Shown in pieces: positions 16,046 to 24,580 of a stretch of 64,000 nucleotides of DNA. Positions within the stretch are counted from its first letter, which is position 1. Every line of letters begins with the position of its first letter. The stretch lies in NCBI GenBank assembly GCA_944326525.1, contig CALVEG010000008.1:1-64000 (forward strand), given 5' to 3'. The position numbers and the translations under genes are program-made. A model generated the notes under the pieces. That model saw only the letters and a list, made by a program, of their open reading frames with translations, was not told where the DNA came from and did not search any database. Origin of the DNA: Candidatus Gastranaerophilales bacterium. GTDB taxonomy: Bacteria > Cyanobacteriota > Vampirovibrionia > Gastranaerophilales > Gastranaerophilaceae.

Positions 16046-17935
16046 TTAAAGCACCTTACGTGCGATCTCGTGGCGGTCAAGCAGCACCATTAGAATAGAG
16101 ATGTCCGCCGGCTTAACCCCTCCAATACGAGAAGCTTGGGCAAGAGTTTTTGGACGGATTTTGTTTAGCTTATCTTTAGTTTCTGAAGATATATGGTCGA
16201 TTTTATCATAATCTATATCATCGGGAATTTTATATTTATCGAGTTTTCCTGCCTGTTCGACCTGAAATTCCTGACGTTTAAGATATCCGTCGTATTTGAT
16301 TAGAACTTCCGCTTGCTCATATACATCTCTTGGCAAGTTTAGCAAAGCGGTTTCTTCATCTATTTCCTGCAAAATCCTATAAGTAATATTCGGACGTTTC
16401 AAAAGTTCTGCAGCCTTCATGCCACGTTCAAGGTGTTCGCCGTATTTTGAGAGAATTTCGTTTACTTTTTCGGTTGCAGAAATTTTGTGTTCAAAAAGCC
16501 GAGCCATCTCTTTTTCGATATTTTGCTGCTTTTCAGAGAAAATTCTAAATTGCTCATCATTGACTAACCCGATTTTATGACCAAGCGGTGTAAGTCTTGC
16601 ATCAGCATTATCCTGCCTTAAAAGAAGCCTGTATTCAGAACGTGATGTAAGCATTCTATATGGATCTTGAATATCTTTTGTAACTAAATCATCAATTAAT
16701 GTCCCGATATATGAAGAACTTCTGTCAAGCTCAAGCATTTCAGAATTATTTAAGTAATTTACTGCATTAATTCCAGCTATAAGCCCTTGTCCTGCGGCTT
16801 CTTCATAACCGCTTGTTCCGTTAATCTGACCTGCAAAGAAAAGCCCCTTAACGTCTTTTGACATAAGCGAATGCTGGGTTTGAACAGCCGGAACGTAATC
16901 ATATTCTACTGCATAAGCAGGTTTTATAACATGCGCCTTTTCAAGCCCCGGAAGTGTATGAAGCATCTTAACCTGAACTTCAGCTGGCAAACTGCTTGAA
17001 AATCCCTGAATGTATATTTCATAAGTTCCAAGTCCTTCCGGCTCAATAAATATATGGTGCGAAGGATTAGAACTGAATCTTACGACTTTATCTTCAATCG
17101 ACGGACAATATCTTGGCCCAACGCCTTCTATTAGACCTTGAAACATTGGTGATCTATCAAGGTTTTCTTTAATTATTTTGTGAGTTTCTTCATTTGTACG
17201 CGTAAGGTAACAAGGATATTGCTTTCTTATAGGGCGATCGGGCTTAAAGGAATAAAAATAAAGTTCCTCATCACCAGGTTGAATTGTCATTTTTGAATAA
17301 TCAATTGAGCGCTTGTCAACTCTTGGAGGAGTGCCTGTCTTAAGTTTTTTGAGGTTAATTCCAAGCTTTCTAAGTGAATCAGAAAGGCCTATTGCAGCCA
17401 TTTCTCCGAGTCTGCCGGCGCTGTACGATTTAAGTCCTACAAAAATTCTTCCGGCAAGTGAAGTTCCTGTTGTAAGGATTACGCTTCTTGCACCGTACTC
17501 AATTCCGAATTCATCAATAATTCCTGTTATAACCCCGTCCTTTGCAATTAAATCTGTAACGCAAGCTTGGCGAAGATGAATATTTTCAATCCCTTCAATT
17601 ACATTACGCATATAATTCATATACTGTTTTTTATCGGATTGTGCTCTTAGCGCCCTAACGGCAGGACCTTTTGAAGAATTAAGCATACGCATTTGAATAT
17701 AAGTAGCATCGGCAGCTTCGCCCATAACCCCGCCTAAGGCATCAATTTCTCTAACTATGGTAGATTTTGCAGGGCCACCAATTGCCGGATTACAAGGCAT
17801 AAGTGCAATATTATCCAAGTTAAGCGAGCATAAAAGAACTTTAGCACCTAATCTTGCGGCAGCTATTGCAGCTTCGCATCCTGCGTGTCCGGCTCCTACT
17901 ACTATACAATCATAATTATTCCTTGCGTAATTCAT
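16046..17935 (-). CDS. mnmG: tRNA uridine-5-carboxymethylaminomethyl modification enzyme MnmG (GidA)
   Basis: FAD-dependent enzyme that, with MnmE, modifies the wobble uridine of certain tRNAs. The 629-residue protein has the dinucleotide motif VVGAGHAGCEAA near residues 12-23, CNPAIGGPAKSTIVREIDALGG near 48-69, which carries a conserved Cys, and GTSGYEEAAGQGLIAGINA near 377-395, followed by the helical MnmE/tRNA-binding C-terminus. Length is typical. mnmE is not in the window. It is a single minus-strand gene. Confidence 0.96.
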   Translation of the reverse strand: MNYARNNYDCIVVGAGHAGCEAAIAAARLGAKVLLCSLNLDNIALMPCNPAIGGPAKSTIVREIDALGGVMGEAADATYIQMRMLNSSKGPAVRALRAQSDKKQYMNYMRNVIEGIENIHLRQACVTDLIAKDGVITGIIDEFGIEYGARSVILTTGTSLAGRIFVGLKSYSAGRLGEMAAIGLSDSLRKLGINLKKLKTGTPPRVDKRSIDYSKMTIQPGDEELYFYSFKPDRPIRKQYPCYLTRTNEETHKIIKENLDRSPMFQGLIEGVGPRYCPSIEDKVVRFSSNPSHHIFIEPEGLGTYEIYIQGFSSSLPAEVQVKMLHTLPGLEKAHVIKPAYAVEYDYVPAVQTQHSLMSKDVKGLFFAGQINGTSGYEEAAGQGLIAGINAVNYLNNSEMLELDRSSSYIGTLIDDLVTKDIQDPYRMLTSRSEYRLLLRQDNADARLTPLGHKIGLVNDEQFRIFSEKQQNIEKEMARLFEHKISATEKVNEILSKYGEHLERGMKAAELLKRPNITYRILQEIDEETALLNLPRDVYEQAEVLIKYDGYLKRQEFQVEQAGKLDKYKIPDDIDYDKIDHISSETKDKLNKIRPKTLAQASRIGGVKPADISILMVLLDRHEIARKVL

Positions 17936-18122
17936 AACTAAATTATACTACAAAGGAAATTTGTGAATAGTAATCAGAGTTTTTTAATGCATTTAATAAA
18001 ACTTCCAACTAAAGTATAGATTATTCTCCTATCTGGTACATTTATACGATTTTTAAATTATTGGATAAAGTTTAATATATATATGACGAAAAATTGATTA
18101 TACATCTTATATGGAGCTCATA

Positions 18123-19790
18123 ATGTCAGAACAAATTCTAGCAAAGCCAGAATTGGCAACCGAAAATAAAAACGCCGAAAAAGCCAGATGCTCACTTGAA
18201 AAAGCAAGAGTGGCGCATGAACGATACCTTATAAGGCAAAATAATCAAGATCTAAATGAAGCAATAGAATTTTATATTGATGCGGTTAAATTGGATCCTA
18301 CAATGCCTGAGGCTTATTATAGGCTTGCAAGTTTGATGTTCGAACAGGGGCAAATTAGCCTTGATACAGCGATTGAACAGTGCAAAACTGCTGTTTCGCT
18401 TGCTCCTAAAAACATGAATGCTCATATATATACCGGTTTCTTTATGAAAATGGCGGAAGATTTTAATGCTGCCGAACAGGAATTTAAGTCTGCCATAAAA
18501 ATGGGTAAACTTAATTCCGCAAGACCAAGATTAATTCTTTCTCAGTCAATTTTGCAAAAAATAAATTCAAAATCAGCTAATCCATCCGATTACTTAAGCT
18601 TTTTATATTACTTTTTATCCGGAACTGTAATGCTGGCTTGGGATAGACCATCTATTAAGATGTTCTGTAAAAGCATGTCAGATGATTTTTCTGTTTTTAC
18701 ATACAATACAGTTGGTGCTTTTCTTGAAAAATTTAAAATGTACCCAATGGCTGAAAATATCTATAAAAAAGCCGTTTTAAACACCAACCATAGCGACATA
18801 TTTTACGACAAAATGGGCGATTTGGCTCTTAAAAACAGCGAATTAGATATGGCTGTTGACTGTTACAGACAAGTTTTAGAAGCAAATCCGCTTAATCGCG
18901 ATGTTTTGGTCAAACTTGCAACCGTCTTACAAACATATTTCCCTGATAACACAGATGAAACTATTGATTGTTATGAAAAGCTTTTATCATTTGAAGAAGA
19001 TAAGGCTCAGATTTATTATGAACTGGGACATCTTTATTTGAGAAAAGAAGATAAAATTAATTCAATTAGCGCATTTAAACTTGCGGTAGACGAACAACCT
19101 AACAATCCATTTTATAATAATTCACTAGCCTATGCATATTCTAAAGCTGAACTTTATGATGATGCTGTTGAGCACTACAAAAAAGCTATTGAATTGAATC
19201 CTGATGGAGAATGGACTTCTATTGTTTGTCAGGCTTTAGGATCAATTTACGGAGAAGTTCAAGGTAATTTTGAAGCTGCTGTTGCAACTTATCAGGCAGG
19301 AATTATTCTTGATCCTAATAATTATGATATATATCTTGCACTTGGCGACATTTATATGGCTCAGTATGACCTTGATAAAGCAATAAAAACATATTGCGAC
19401 GCAATTACACTTAACCCTGAAGATTACAGAGCTTATTCAAAATGCGGAATTGCGCTTTGGGAAAAAGATTATCTTGAAGAAGCGCTTGTGTCATATCATA
19501 AGGCTATTGAATTAAATCCTGAAAATGAATTTGCGCATAACAATCTTGGAATTCTATACCTTGACGGTCTTATGGACGCAGAAGAAGCACTTGAATATTT
19601 CGAAGAAGCTATTGAACTTAATCCAAGTTACACATTAGCTTACTTCAACGCAGGCCGTGCAAGCCAGCAAATGGGATTCACTAATGATGCCGCTCATTAT
19701 TATCAAATGGCAATAGATTTGAACAAAATTACACAAGACTTAGACGAAGAAGATATTGAAGCTCGTTTGCGCTCTTTGTTTGAAGTTTAA
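18123..19790 (+). CDS. Tetratricopeptide-repeat protein
   Basis: A 555-residue soluble protein built almost wholly of TPR units; repeated A-x-x-x-Y-x-x-A-I-x-L-N-P patterns are clear, for example AVEHYKKAIELNPDG, ALVSYHKAIELNPEN and ALEYFEEAIELNPSY. At least nine units are visible. Such proteins act as scaffolds. The ATG at 18123 is preferred because GGAG lies seven bases before it; an in-frame ATG at 18111 overlaps that site. It lies tail to tail with rnhB with one base between. Partner unknown. Confidence 0.85.
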   Translation: MSEQILAKPELATENKNAEKARCSLEKARVAHERYLIRQNNQDLNEAIEFYIDAVKLDPTMPEAYYRLASLMFEQGQISLDTAIEQCKTAVSLAPKNMNAHIYTGFFMKMAEDFNAAEQEFKSAIKMGKLNSARPRLILSQSILQKINSKSANPSDYLSFLYYFLSGTVMLAWDRPSIKMFCKSMSDDFSVFTYNTVGAFLEKFKMYPMAENIYKKAVLNTNHSDIFYDKMGDLALKNSELDMAVDCYRQVLEANPLNRDVLVKLATVLQTYFPDNTDETIDCYEKLLSFEEDKAQIYYELGHLYLRKEDKINSISAFKLAVDEQPNNPFYNNSLAYAYSKAELYDDAVEHYKKAIELNPDGEWTSIVCQALGSIYGEVQGNFEAAVATYQAGIILDPNNYDIYLALGDIYMAQYDLDKAIKTYCDAITLNPEDYRAYSKCGIALWEKDYLEEALVSYHKAIELNPENEFAHNNLGILYLDGLMDAEEALEYFEEAIELNPSYTLAYFNAGRASQQMGFTNDAAHYYQMAIDLNKITQDLDEEDIEARLRSLFEV

Positions 19791-19791
19791 A

Positions 19792-20499
19792 TTAGAATAA
19801 ACTCAATTGCTCTTGCTTTGCGAAGTGTTTCTTTAAAAATGAAGGTCTATGATATTTACACATCCCGTATTGATCTATAGCTTGTATGTGTTCTTTTGTC
19901 AAATAGCCGGCGTTTTTACTCCAACCATATTCCGGAAATTCACTGTCTAATTCTTCCATATACCTATCACGGGTAACTTTTGCCAAAATACTTGCAGCAG
20001 CAATTGAAGCTGATGTTGCATCACCTTTTATTACCCATTTTTGCAACGCTAAATCAAAATCTTTTATCCTTTTATTTCCATCAACCAAAACTAAAAAGTT
20101 TTGACAATTTGAACCTGCTTTTTCCTTTGTCGCTTGTTTTATAACATTTTCTACCGCAAGTTTCATTGCTTTTAAAGAAGCATTCAATATGTTTATTCTC
20201 TCGATTTCATCGACCTCTATGCAAATTGTCGAATTAATCGTATTTTCTTTAATTATATCGTACAAGCTTTCGCGTTTATTCTTCGAAAGCTGTTTACTGT
20301 CGTTTAATATTGATAACTTTTCAATAAGCTCTTTTGAATAACTCGGGAAATAAACAGCACTAGCAAAAACTCCGCCTGCTGCAGGTCCTCTGCCCGCTTC
20401 ATCTGTACCTATAATTTTATTTCCGTATGAATTATCGTATGAAATAAGTTTTAAAATATGCGATTCTGCATTTTTATCCGTATTAACTTTTTGCGCCAT
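19792..20499 (-). CDS. rnhB: Ribonuclease HII with a C-terminal sliding-clamp-type motif
   Basis: Removes ribonucleotides from RNA-DNA hybrids. The 235-residue protein shows GTDEAGRGPAAGG (catalytic Asp33, Glu34), LVDGNK near 144 and KGDATSASIAAASILAKVTRDR near 158-179 with the third and fourth acidic/metal residues nearby. The last five residues are QLSLF, which equals the consensus pentapeptide by which bacterial proteins bind the DNA polymerase III beta clamp (Q-L-[S/D]-L-F). It follows rbgA and rplS, the common rplS-rbgA-rnhB order of bacteria. Confidence 0.95.
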   Translation of the reverse strand: MAQKVNTDKNAESHILKLISYDNSYGNKIIGTDEAGRGPAAGGVFASAVYFPSYSKELIEKLSILNDSKQLSKNKRESLYDIIKENTINSTICIEVDEIERINILNASLKAMKLAVENVIKQATKEKAGSNCQNFLVLVDGNKRIKDFDLALQKWVIKGDATSASIAAASILAKVTRDRYMEELDSEFPEYGWSKNAGYLTKEHIQAIDQYGMCKYHRPSFLKKHFAKQEQLSLF

Positions 20500-20530
20500 A
20501 ATCCCCAGTATCTATTGCTGATTTTTATTA

Positions 20531-21394
20531 CTATGTATTGTCTGATAAATCATCCAAAACAAATTTGCCGATTTTACCATCCCTAAAATCTCTCAAAATA
20601 TATATTGCAGTCCGCTCTAAATCTGTTTCGCCGCCTGTTTTAATCCAATTTCTTGCAATTGATATGCTTTCCAAATCAATTGAACTATCCGCTTGAAGAT
20701 TATAGTAATCCCTAACAATTTCCGGATATTTTTCACTTAATATTTTTAATAGCTCATTTGCGACGGCAATATTTGAATAAGCATTTTCAGATATAGAATT
20801 AACAAAGGCAAGTTTAAGCGCAATAGATTGATCTTCCTGCTTCATCGGAATAATTCCTGGAGTGTCCAAAAGTTCAAGCTGCGGATTAATTCTAACCCAC
20901 TGCTGCTGCCTTGTAACACCGGCTTTGGCTCCTGTTTTTGTTTTTGATGAACGTGTAAGTTTATTTATAATACTTGATTTCCCGACATTTGGCATGCCGA
21001 CAACCATAACTCTTGCAGGACGTCTTAAAAGACCTTTCTGCATTATCGCCTGAATTCTTGGCTCAGATAATTCAACAACCTTTTTAACTATTTTGTTTAA
21101 ATCTTTAGAATTTTTAGCATCAGATAAAATCACAGGAAAGCCTGAGTCCATTTCAATTTTTTTTGCAAAAATTTCAAGATTTGTTTTGTCAGCTAAATCT
21201 GATTTATTAAACAAAATTAAACGGGGCTTGTCATTTAACAGCCCCGCAATATTCTTGTAACCGCTCGAAAACGGAATTCTTGCATCAAGTACTTCTATCA
21301 CTGCATCCACAAGTGACAACTGTTCTTTAAGCTTTTTTTCAGCTTTAGCTATATGTCCCGGATACCAGTGAATATGAATCTTATCTTTTTTCAA
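20531..21394 (-). CDS. rbgA: Ribosome biogenesis GTPase, RbgA/YlqF type
   Basis: Circularly permuted GTPase that matures the 50S subunit. Motif order shows the permutation: NKSD (G4) near residue 63, then GMPNVGKSS (G1) near 133, then DTPG (G3) near 178. The N-terminal WYPGHIAKAEKKLKE block is the family signature. The start is TTG at 21394 with AAGGA six bases upstream, inside the 3' end of rplS (14-base overlap), so the two are translationally coupled. 287 residues, normal length. Confidence 0.94.
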   Translation of the reverse strand: MKKDKIHIHWYPGHIAKAEKKLKEQLSLVDAVIEVLDARIPFSSGYKNIAGLLNDKPRLILFNKSDLADKTNLEIFAKKIEMDSGFPVILSDAKNSKDLNKIVKKVVELSEPRIQAIMQKGLLRRPARVMVVGMPNVGKSSIINKLTRSSKTKTGAKAGVTRQQQWVRINPQLELLDTPGIIPMKQEDQSIALKLAFVNSISENAYSNIAVANELLKILSEKYPEIVRDYYNLQADSSIDLESISIARNWIKTGGETDLERTAIYILRDFRDGKIGKFVLDDLSDNT

Positions 21395-21734
21395 TTTTTT
21401 CCTTGATACGTGTAGCTTTACCTGAACGTTCTCTTAAGTAATAAAGTTTTGAACGTCTAACATCACCACGTCTAAGAAGCGTGATTTTTTCGATTCTTGG
21501 TGAGTGCATTAAGAACACACGTTCTACACCAACACCTTGGAACACTTTTCTAACAGTAATAGTTTTGTTGATACCTTCGCCATGTTTCTTAATGATAGTA
21601 CCTTCAAAAGCTTGTGTTCTTTCTTTGTTTCCTTCAATAATTCTTACAAAAACCTTAACTGTATCGCCTGGGTTTACGTCAGGAAGTTCTTTTTCCATGT
21701 AAGTTTTTTCTAATTCATCAATAATAGGGTTCAT
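21381..21734 (-). CDS. rplS: Large ribosomal subunit protein bL19
   Basis: A 117-residue ribosomal protein at the 30S-50S interface. The core PGDTVKVFVRIIEGNKERTQAFEG and the VERVFLMHSPRIEKI block are diagnostic. AAGGA lies just before the ATG. It is first gene of rplS-rbgA-rnhB; a promoter is recognisable about 110 bases upstream. Confidence 0.97.
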   Translation of the reverse strand: MNPIIDELEKTYMEKELPDVNPGDTVKVFVRIIEGNKERTQAFEGTIIKKHGEGINKTITVRKVFQGVGVERVFLMHSPRIEKITLLRRGDVRRSKLYYLRERSGKATRIKEKIEKR

Positions 21735-21840
21735 TTCTTTTTCCTTTATATGTTTATATTTCGTACTTTTCTAAATTCCTTAATCGGTGTTTAAACGCTT
21801 TTTCCACACAAAAACTCACCGACGCACGTTCGCAAATCTA

Positions 21841-21869
21841 ATCGTATCTCAAAGAACAAATTTTTGCAA
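21841..21869 (-). promoter_or_regulatory. Likely promoter of the rplS operon
   Basis: On the minus strand TTGCAA, 17 bases, then TACGAT. This leaves a leader of roughly 100 bases before rplS, long enough for leader control, though no known L19 leader fold was confirmed by eye. Confidence 0.5.
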
Positions 21870-21903
21870 GCGGCATTTTAAAATTTTGTAATATAATAAA
21901 GTT

Positions 21904-22056
21904 ATGGCAGGCGATTACAAAAAACTTTTAAATAAGAAAAAGAAAAAATATTGCGATACAAAAACAATGGGCGTAAACATCGACAAAAACGAGTATTACG
22001 AAATTATATTATCCAATTCTGCGCATCCTGAAAAATTTAATCAACCAAACTCTTGA
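21904..22056 (+). CDS. Small basic protein (50 residues), possibly leaderless
   Basis: The frame ATG to TGA encodes 50 residues: MAGDYKKLL, a run of five Lys, then GVNIDKNEYYEIILSNSAH and an Asn-rich tail. It has no ribosome site. A perfect TATAAT (21892-21897) lies only six bases before the ATG, so transcription would begin at or beside the start codon, as in leaderless mRNAs. The rest of the gap up to tRNA-Leu shows no other gene. Function unknown; it may also be chance. Confidence 0.4.
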   Translation: MAGDYKKLLNKKKKKYCDTKTMGVNIDKNEYYEIILSNSAHPEKFNQPNS

Positions 22057-22188
22057 CAATATATTTTTTTCAGGGTAATTTTAAAATACATTGAAATTCA
22101 AATAAGCGGTTGTATGCAAAGCAGAATAAGCGACTAATTATCGTTTGACATACAAAAGGTTTAAAAGGATTTTATGACAACAGAATAT

Positions 22189-22270
22189 GGGCGTGTGGTG
22201 GAATGGTAGACACGCTAGTCTTAGGAACTAGTGCGAAAGCATGGGAGTTCGAGTCTCTTCACGCCCACCA
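22189..22270 (+). tRNA. tRNA-Leu (anticodon TAG)
   Basis: Acceptor GGGCGTG pairs with CACGCCC; discriminator A and CCA are encoded. The anticodon stem CTAGT/ACTAG has loop CTTAGGA, giving TAG. The long variable arm (TGCGAAAGCA) marks a class II tRNA. Confidence 0.96.
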
Positions 22271-22272
22271 TT

Positions 22273-22300
22273 AAAAAGACCGCTTATTGCGGTCTTTTTT
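22273..22300 (+). terminator. Terminator of tRNA-Leu
   Basis: Stem AAAAAGACCGC/GCGGTCTTTTT with loop TTATT, ending in a T run, three bases after the tRNA. Confidence 0.9.
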
Positions 22301-22406
22301 AGTAATATTTAAAATTCAGAAAATAAAATCTGTTGCAAGCATATCAGGTGGCTCTCAGCACTAGCATTGCTTGATATGAAGTTAGAATTCATTGCGCTAC
22401 ATTATT

Positions 22407-23063
22407 TCAAGTTAAATATCTTAACTTTACAAGTTTGTAGTTTTCGTCTGCTGAAATAATATTTTTTGTATCAATACATTCAAATTTTGAACTTCTTGGG
22501 AAAATTATATCCCCGTATCGTGAGATTTTTGAACCTTTCGGTACTTCTATATCATATAAAATTCCTTTGTTATTTGGCAAAAAATTTCTTGCATAAGCTT
22601 CAGATTCCGCGGCATAAGCATATTCTCGCATTGTTATCACATCACCTTTTTTAACATTAAAAGCCTTTTTATAACTTGCATATTCTGAAAAGAATTCCGG
22701 TTTTTCACCAATACATCTGTAAACATGCATATCTTCTTCTGTCGGAAGAAGCCGTTTAAAATCCAAATCCGTTTTGGATATAATCTGTCGCGGAGTGAGC
22801 CCAACCTGAGGCTGAATTTCATCAATCATCTTAGGATATGGAGAATGTATAAAATGGTGGTTTATAGAATGCAAATATTCTCCCAAATCAACGGATTTTT
22901 GTCCTTGGCAAGTTAATTTTCCGTTATCTTTAACCATTTTCCAATATTTATGGCAAAAAAGTTCTTCTGTTGGCACAGATTTCACTAAATTCTTAGTTTT
23001 TCCTGTTTTACCAACAACATTCCTGACAAGAAATCCGCCCAATTTCAATAAGCCTTTTATCAT
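22407..23063 (-). CDS. ADP-ribosyltransferase-fold protein with altered catalytic residues
   Basis: A 218-residue protein whose C-terminal half follows the layout of actin/Rho-type ADP-ribosyltransferase exoenzymes: HVYRCIGE (113-120, the NAD-binding Arg), KKGDVITMREYAYAAESEAYA (138-158, where the family has the S-T-S strand and an Ala/Phe helix), GILYDIEVPKGSKIS (167-181) and GDIIFPRSSKFECID (184-198). The last block equals the family's E-x-E-(I/L)-L-F-P-R-x-(S/T)-K-F strand, but the E-x-E is Y-G-D here and S-T-S is A-A-E. A short hydrophobic N-terminus precedes. GGGGA precedes the ATG. It may be a divergent toxin/effector or an inactive fold. Confidence 0.6.
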   Translation of the reverse strand: MIKGLLKLGGFLVRNVVGKTGKTKNLVKSVPTEELFCHKYWKMVKDNGKLTCQGQKSVDLGEYLHSINHHFIHSPYPKMIDEIQPQVGLTPRQIISKTDLDFKRLLPTEEDMHVYRCIGEKPEFFSEYASYKKAFNVKKGDVITMREYAYAAESEAYARNFLPNNKGILYDIEVPKGSKISRYGDIIFPRSSKFECIDTKNIISADENYKLVKLRYLT

Positions 23064-23130
23064 AAATTTTCCCCATTAAACCTATATTTATAATAAGTAT
23101 TTTTTGGAGAAAAAATTGCCCTATTAAAAA

Positions 23131-24471
23131 CTAACTTAACACACAATTCAATTCTGACTGTACCGCGGAAGAAGAACGTCCTATGCAATAGTATTCAAAT
23201 CCCCTTTGACTCATACGCTCAGGATCATATTGATTACGCCCGTCAAATATTATTGGATTTTTCATTAACAATCTCATTTTCTCTAAATCAGGACGTCTAA
23301 ATTCATTCCATTCTGTTAATAAAAGCATTGCATCTGCATTTTCAAGAGTGTCATAGGAATTTTTAGCATAATAAATTTTTCCGCCCCAAATATTATAAGC
23401 CGTTTCCATAGCTTTGGGGTCGAAAGCTCTTATTTTTGCGCCTTTTTTAAGAAGTTCATCTATTATTGTAATAGATGGTGCCATTCTCATATCATTTGTC
23501 TTTGGTTTGAAAGCAAGCCCCCACACGGCAAAAGTTTTTCCTACCAAATCAACACCAAAACGAGTATAAATTTTGTTTAAAAATACCGTTCGCTGTTCTT
23601 TATTAATTTCGTTTATTGCCTCTAAAATTCTATGTTCGCAACCATTATCAACAGCAGTTTTAAGAAGAGCTTTTATATCTTTTGGGAAGCAGCTTCCGCC
23701 ATAGCCCAACCCCGGGAAAAAGAACTGAGTACCGATACGTTTATCAGAGCACATACCATTTCTTACCATCTCAGCATCAGCACCGATTTTTTCACAAATA
23801 TTAGCCATTTCATTTGCAAAAGATATCTTCATAGCCAGAAAAGAATTTGCGGCATACTTGGTCATTTCAGCAGATCTTACATCCATTATAACAAACCTGC
23901 TTGCAGTTCTGAAAAATGAAGCGTAAAGTTCTTGCATAACCGCTGTAGCTTTTGGCGAATTTGAACCTATTACAATTCTGTCCGGCTTCAAAAAGTCATC
24001 AACCGCAGCTCCTTGTTTTAAAAATTCAGGATTTGAAACAACATCAAAATCACCTGAGTAATATTTTCTTATAATTTCTGCAACTTTATCTGCGGTACCG
24101 ACAGGGACAGTTGACTTATTCACAATAACCTTGTAACCGTTCATTGCTTGTCCAATGCTTTCAGCTGCTGAAAGAACATAAGCTAAATCAGCAGCCCCAT
24201 CCTCACTTTGAGGAGTTCCAACCGCTATAAAACAAACTTGTGATTTTTCAACAGCAACTTTTAAATTGGTTGTAAATGTTAATCTGTTATCCAAAACATT
24301 TGATTTAATAAGTTCTTCAAGCCCAGGTTCATATATAGGAATAACACCTTTGTTTAACTGCTCAATTTTTTCAACATCAGTATCTACACATATTACGTCA
24401 TTTCCCATATCCGCAAGGCACGTACCAGCGACAAGCCCTACATATCCTGTTCCGATTACACAAATTTGCAT
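23131..24471 (-). CDS. ugd: UDP-glucose 6-dehydrogenase
   Basis: Oxidises UDP-glucose to UDP-glucuronate using 2 NAD+, supplying precursors for acidic polysaccharide or lipid A modification. The 446-residue protein has GTGYVGLVAG at residues 7-16, TVPVGTA near 121, EFLKQG near 150, catalytic Cys in GYGGSCFPKD near 257-266, and the C-terminal UDP-binding domain with GLAFKPKTNDMR near 314. GGAG lies nine bases before the ATG. It is divergent from the MsbA-like gene. Confidence 0.95.
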   Translation of the reverse strand: MQICVIGTGYVGLVAGTCLADMGNDVICVDTDVEKIEQLNKGVIPIYEPGLEELIKSNVLDNRLTFTTNLKVAVEKSQVCFIAVGTPQSEDGAADLAYVLSAAESIGQAMNGYKVIVNKSTVPVGTADKVAEIIRKYYSGDFDVVSNPEFLKQGAAVDDFLKPDRIVIGSNSPKATAVMQELYASFFRTASRFVIMDVRSAEMTKYAANSFLAMKISFANEMANICEKIGADAEMVRNGMCSDKRIGTQFFFPGLGYGGSCFPKDIKALLKTAVDNGCEHRILEAINEINKEQRTVFLNKIYTRFGVDLVGKTFAVWGLAFKPKTNDMRMAPSITIIDELLKKGAKIRAFDPKAMETAYNIWGGKIYYAKNSYDTLENADAMLLLTEWNEFRRPDLEKMRLLMKNPIIFDGRNQYDPERMSQRGFEYYCIGRSSSAVQSELNCVLS

Positions 24472-24530
24472 CTATGAAGCTCCAATTTATTAATTATATA
24501 CCCGCATAAATATAACTTAAAAAATAATTT

Positions 24531-24559
24531 TTGTAAATCTGCAATCTTTATGCAATAAT
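24531..24559 (+). promoter_or_regulatory. Likely promoter of the MsbA-like gene
   Basis: TTGTAA, 17 bases, AATAAT, ending 21 bases before the ATG at 24581. Moderate match at both boxes. Confidence 0.5.
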
Positions 24560-24580
24560 AGATTAAAAAAGGGGTATGTA

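Noticed and set aside
22145-22178. A promoter for tRNA-Leu built on TTGACA at 22145
   Set aside because: The -35 box is perfect but no acceptable -10 lies 16-18 bases downstream, so I did not list it as a feature.
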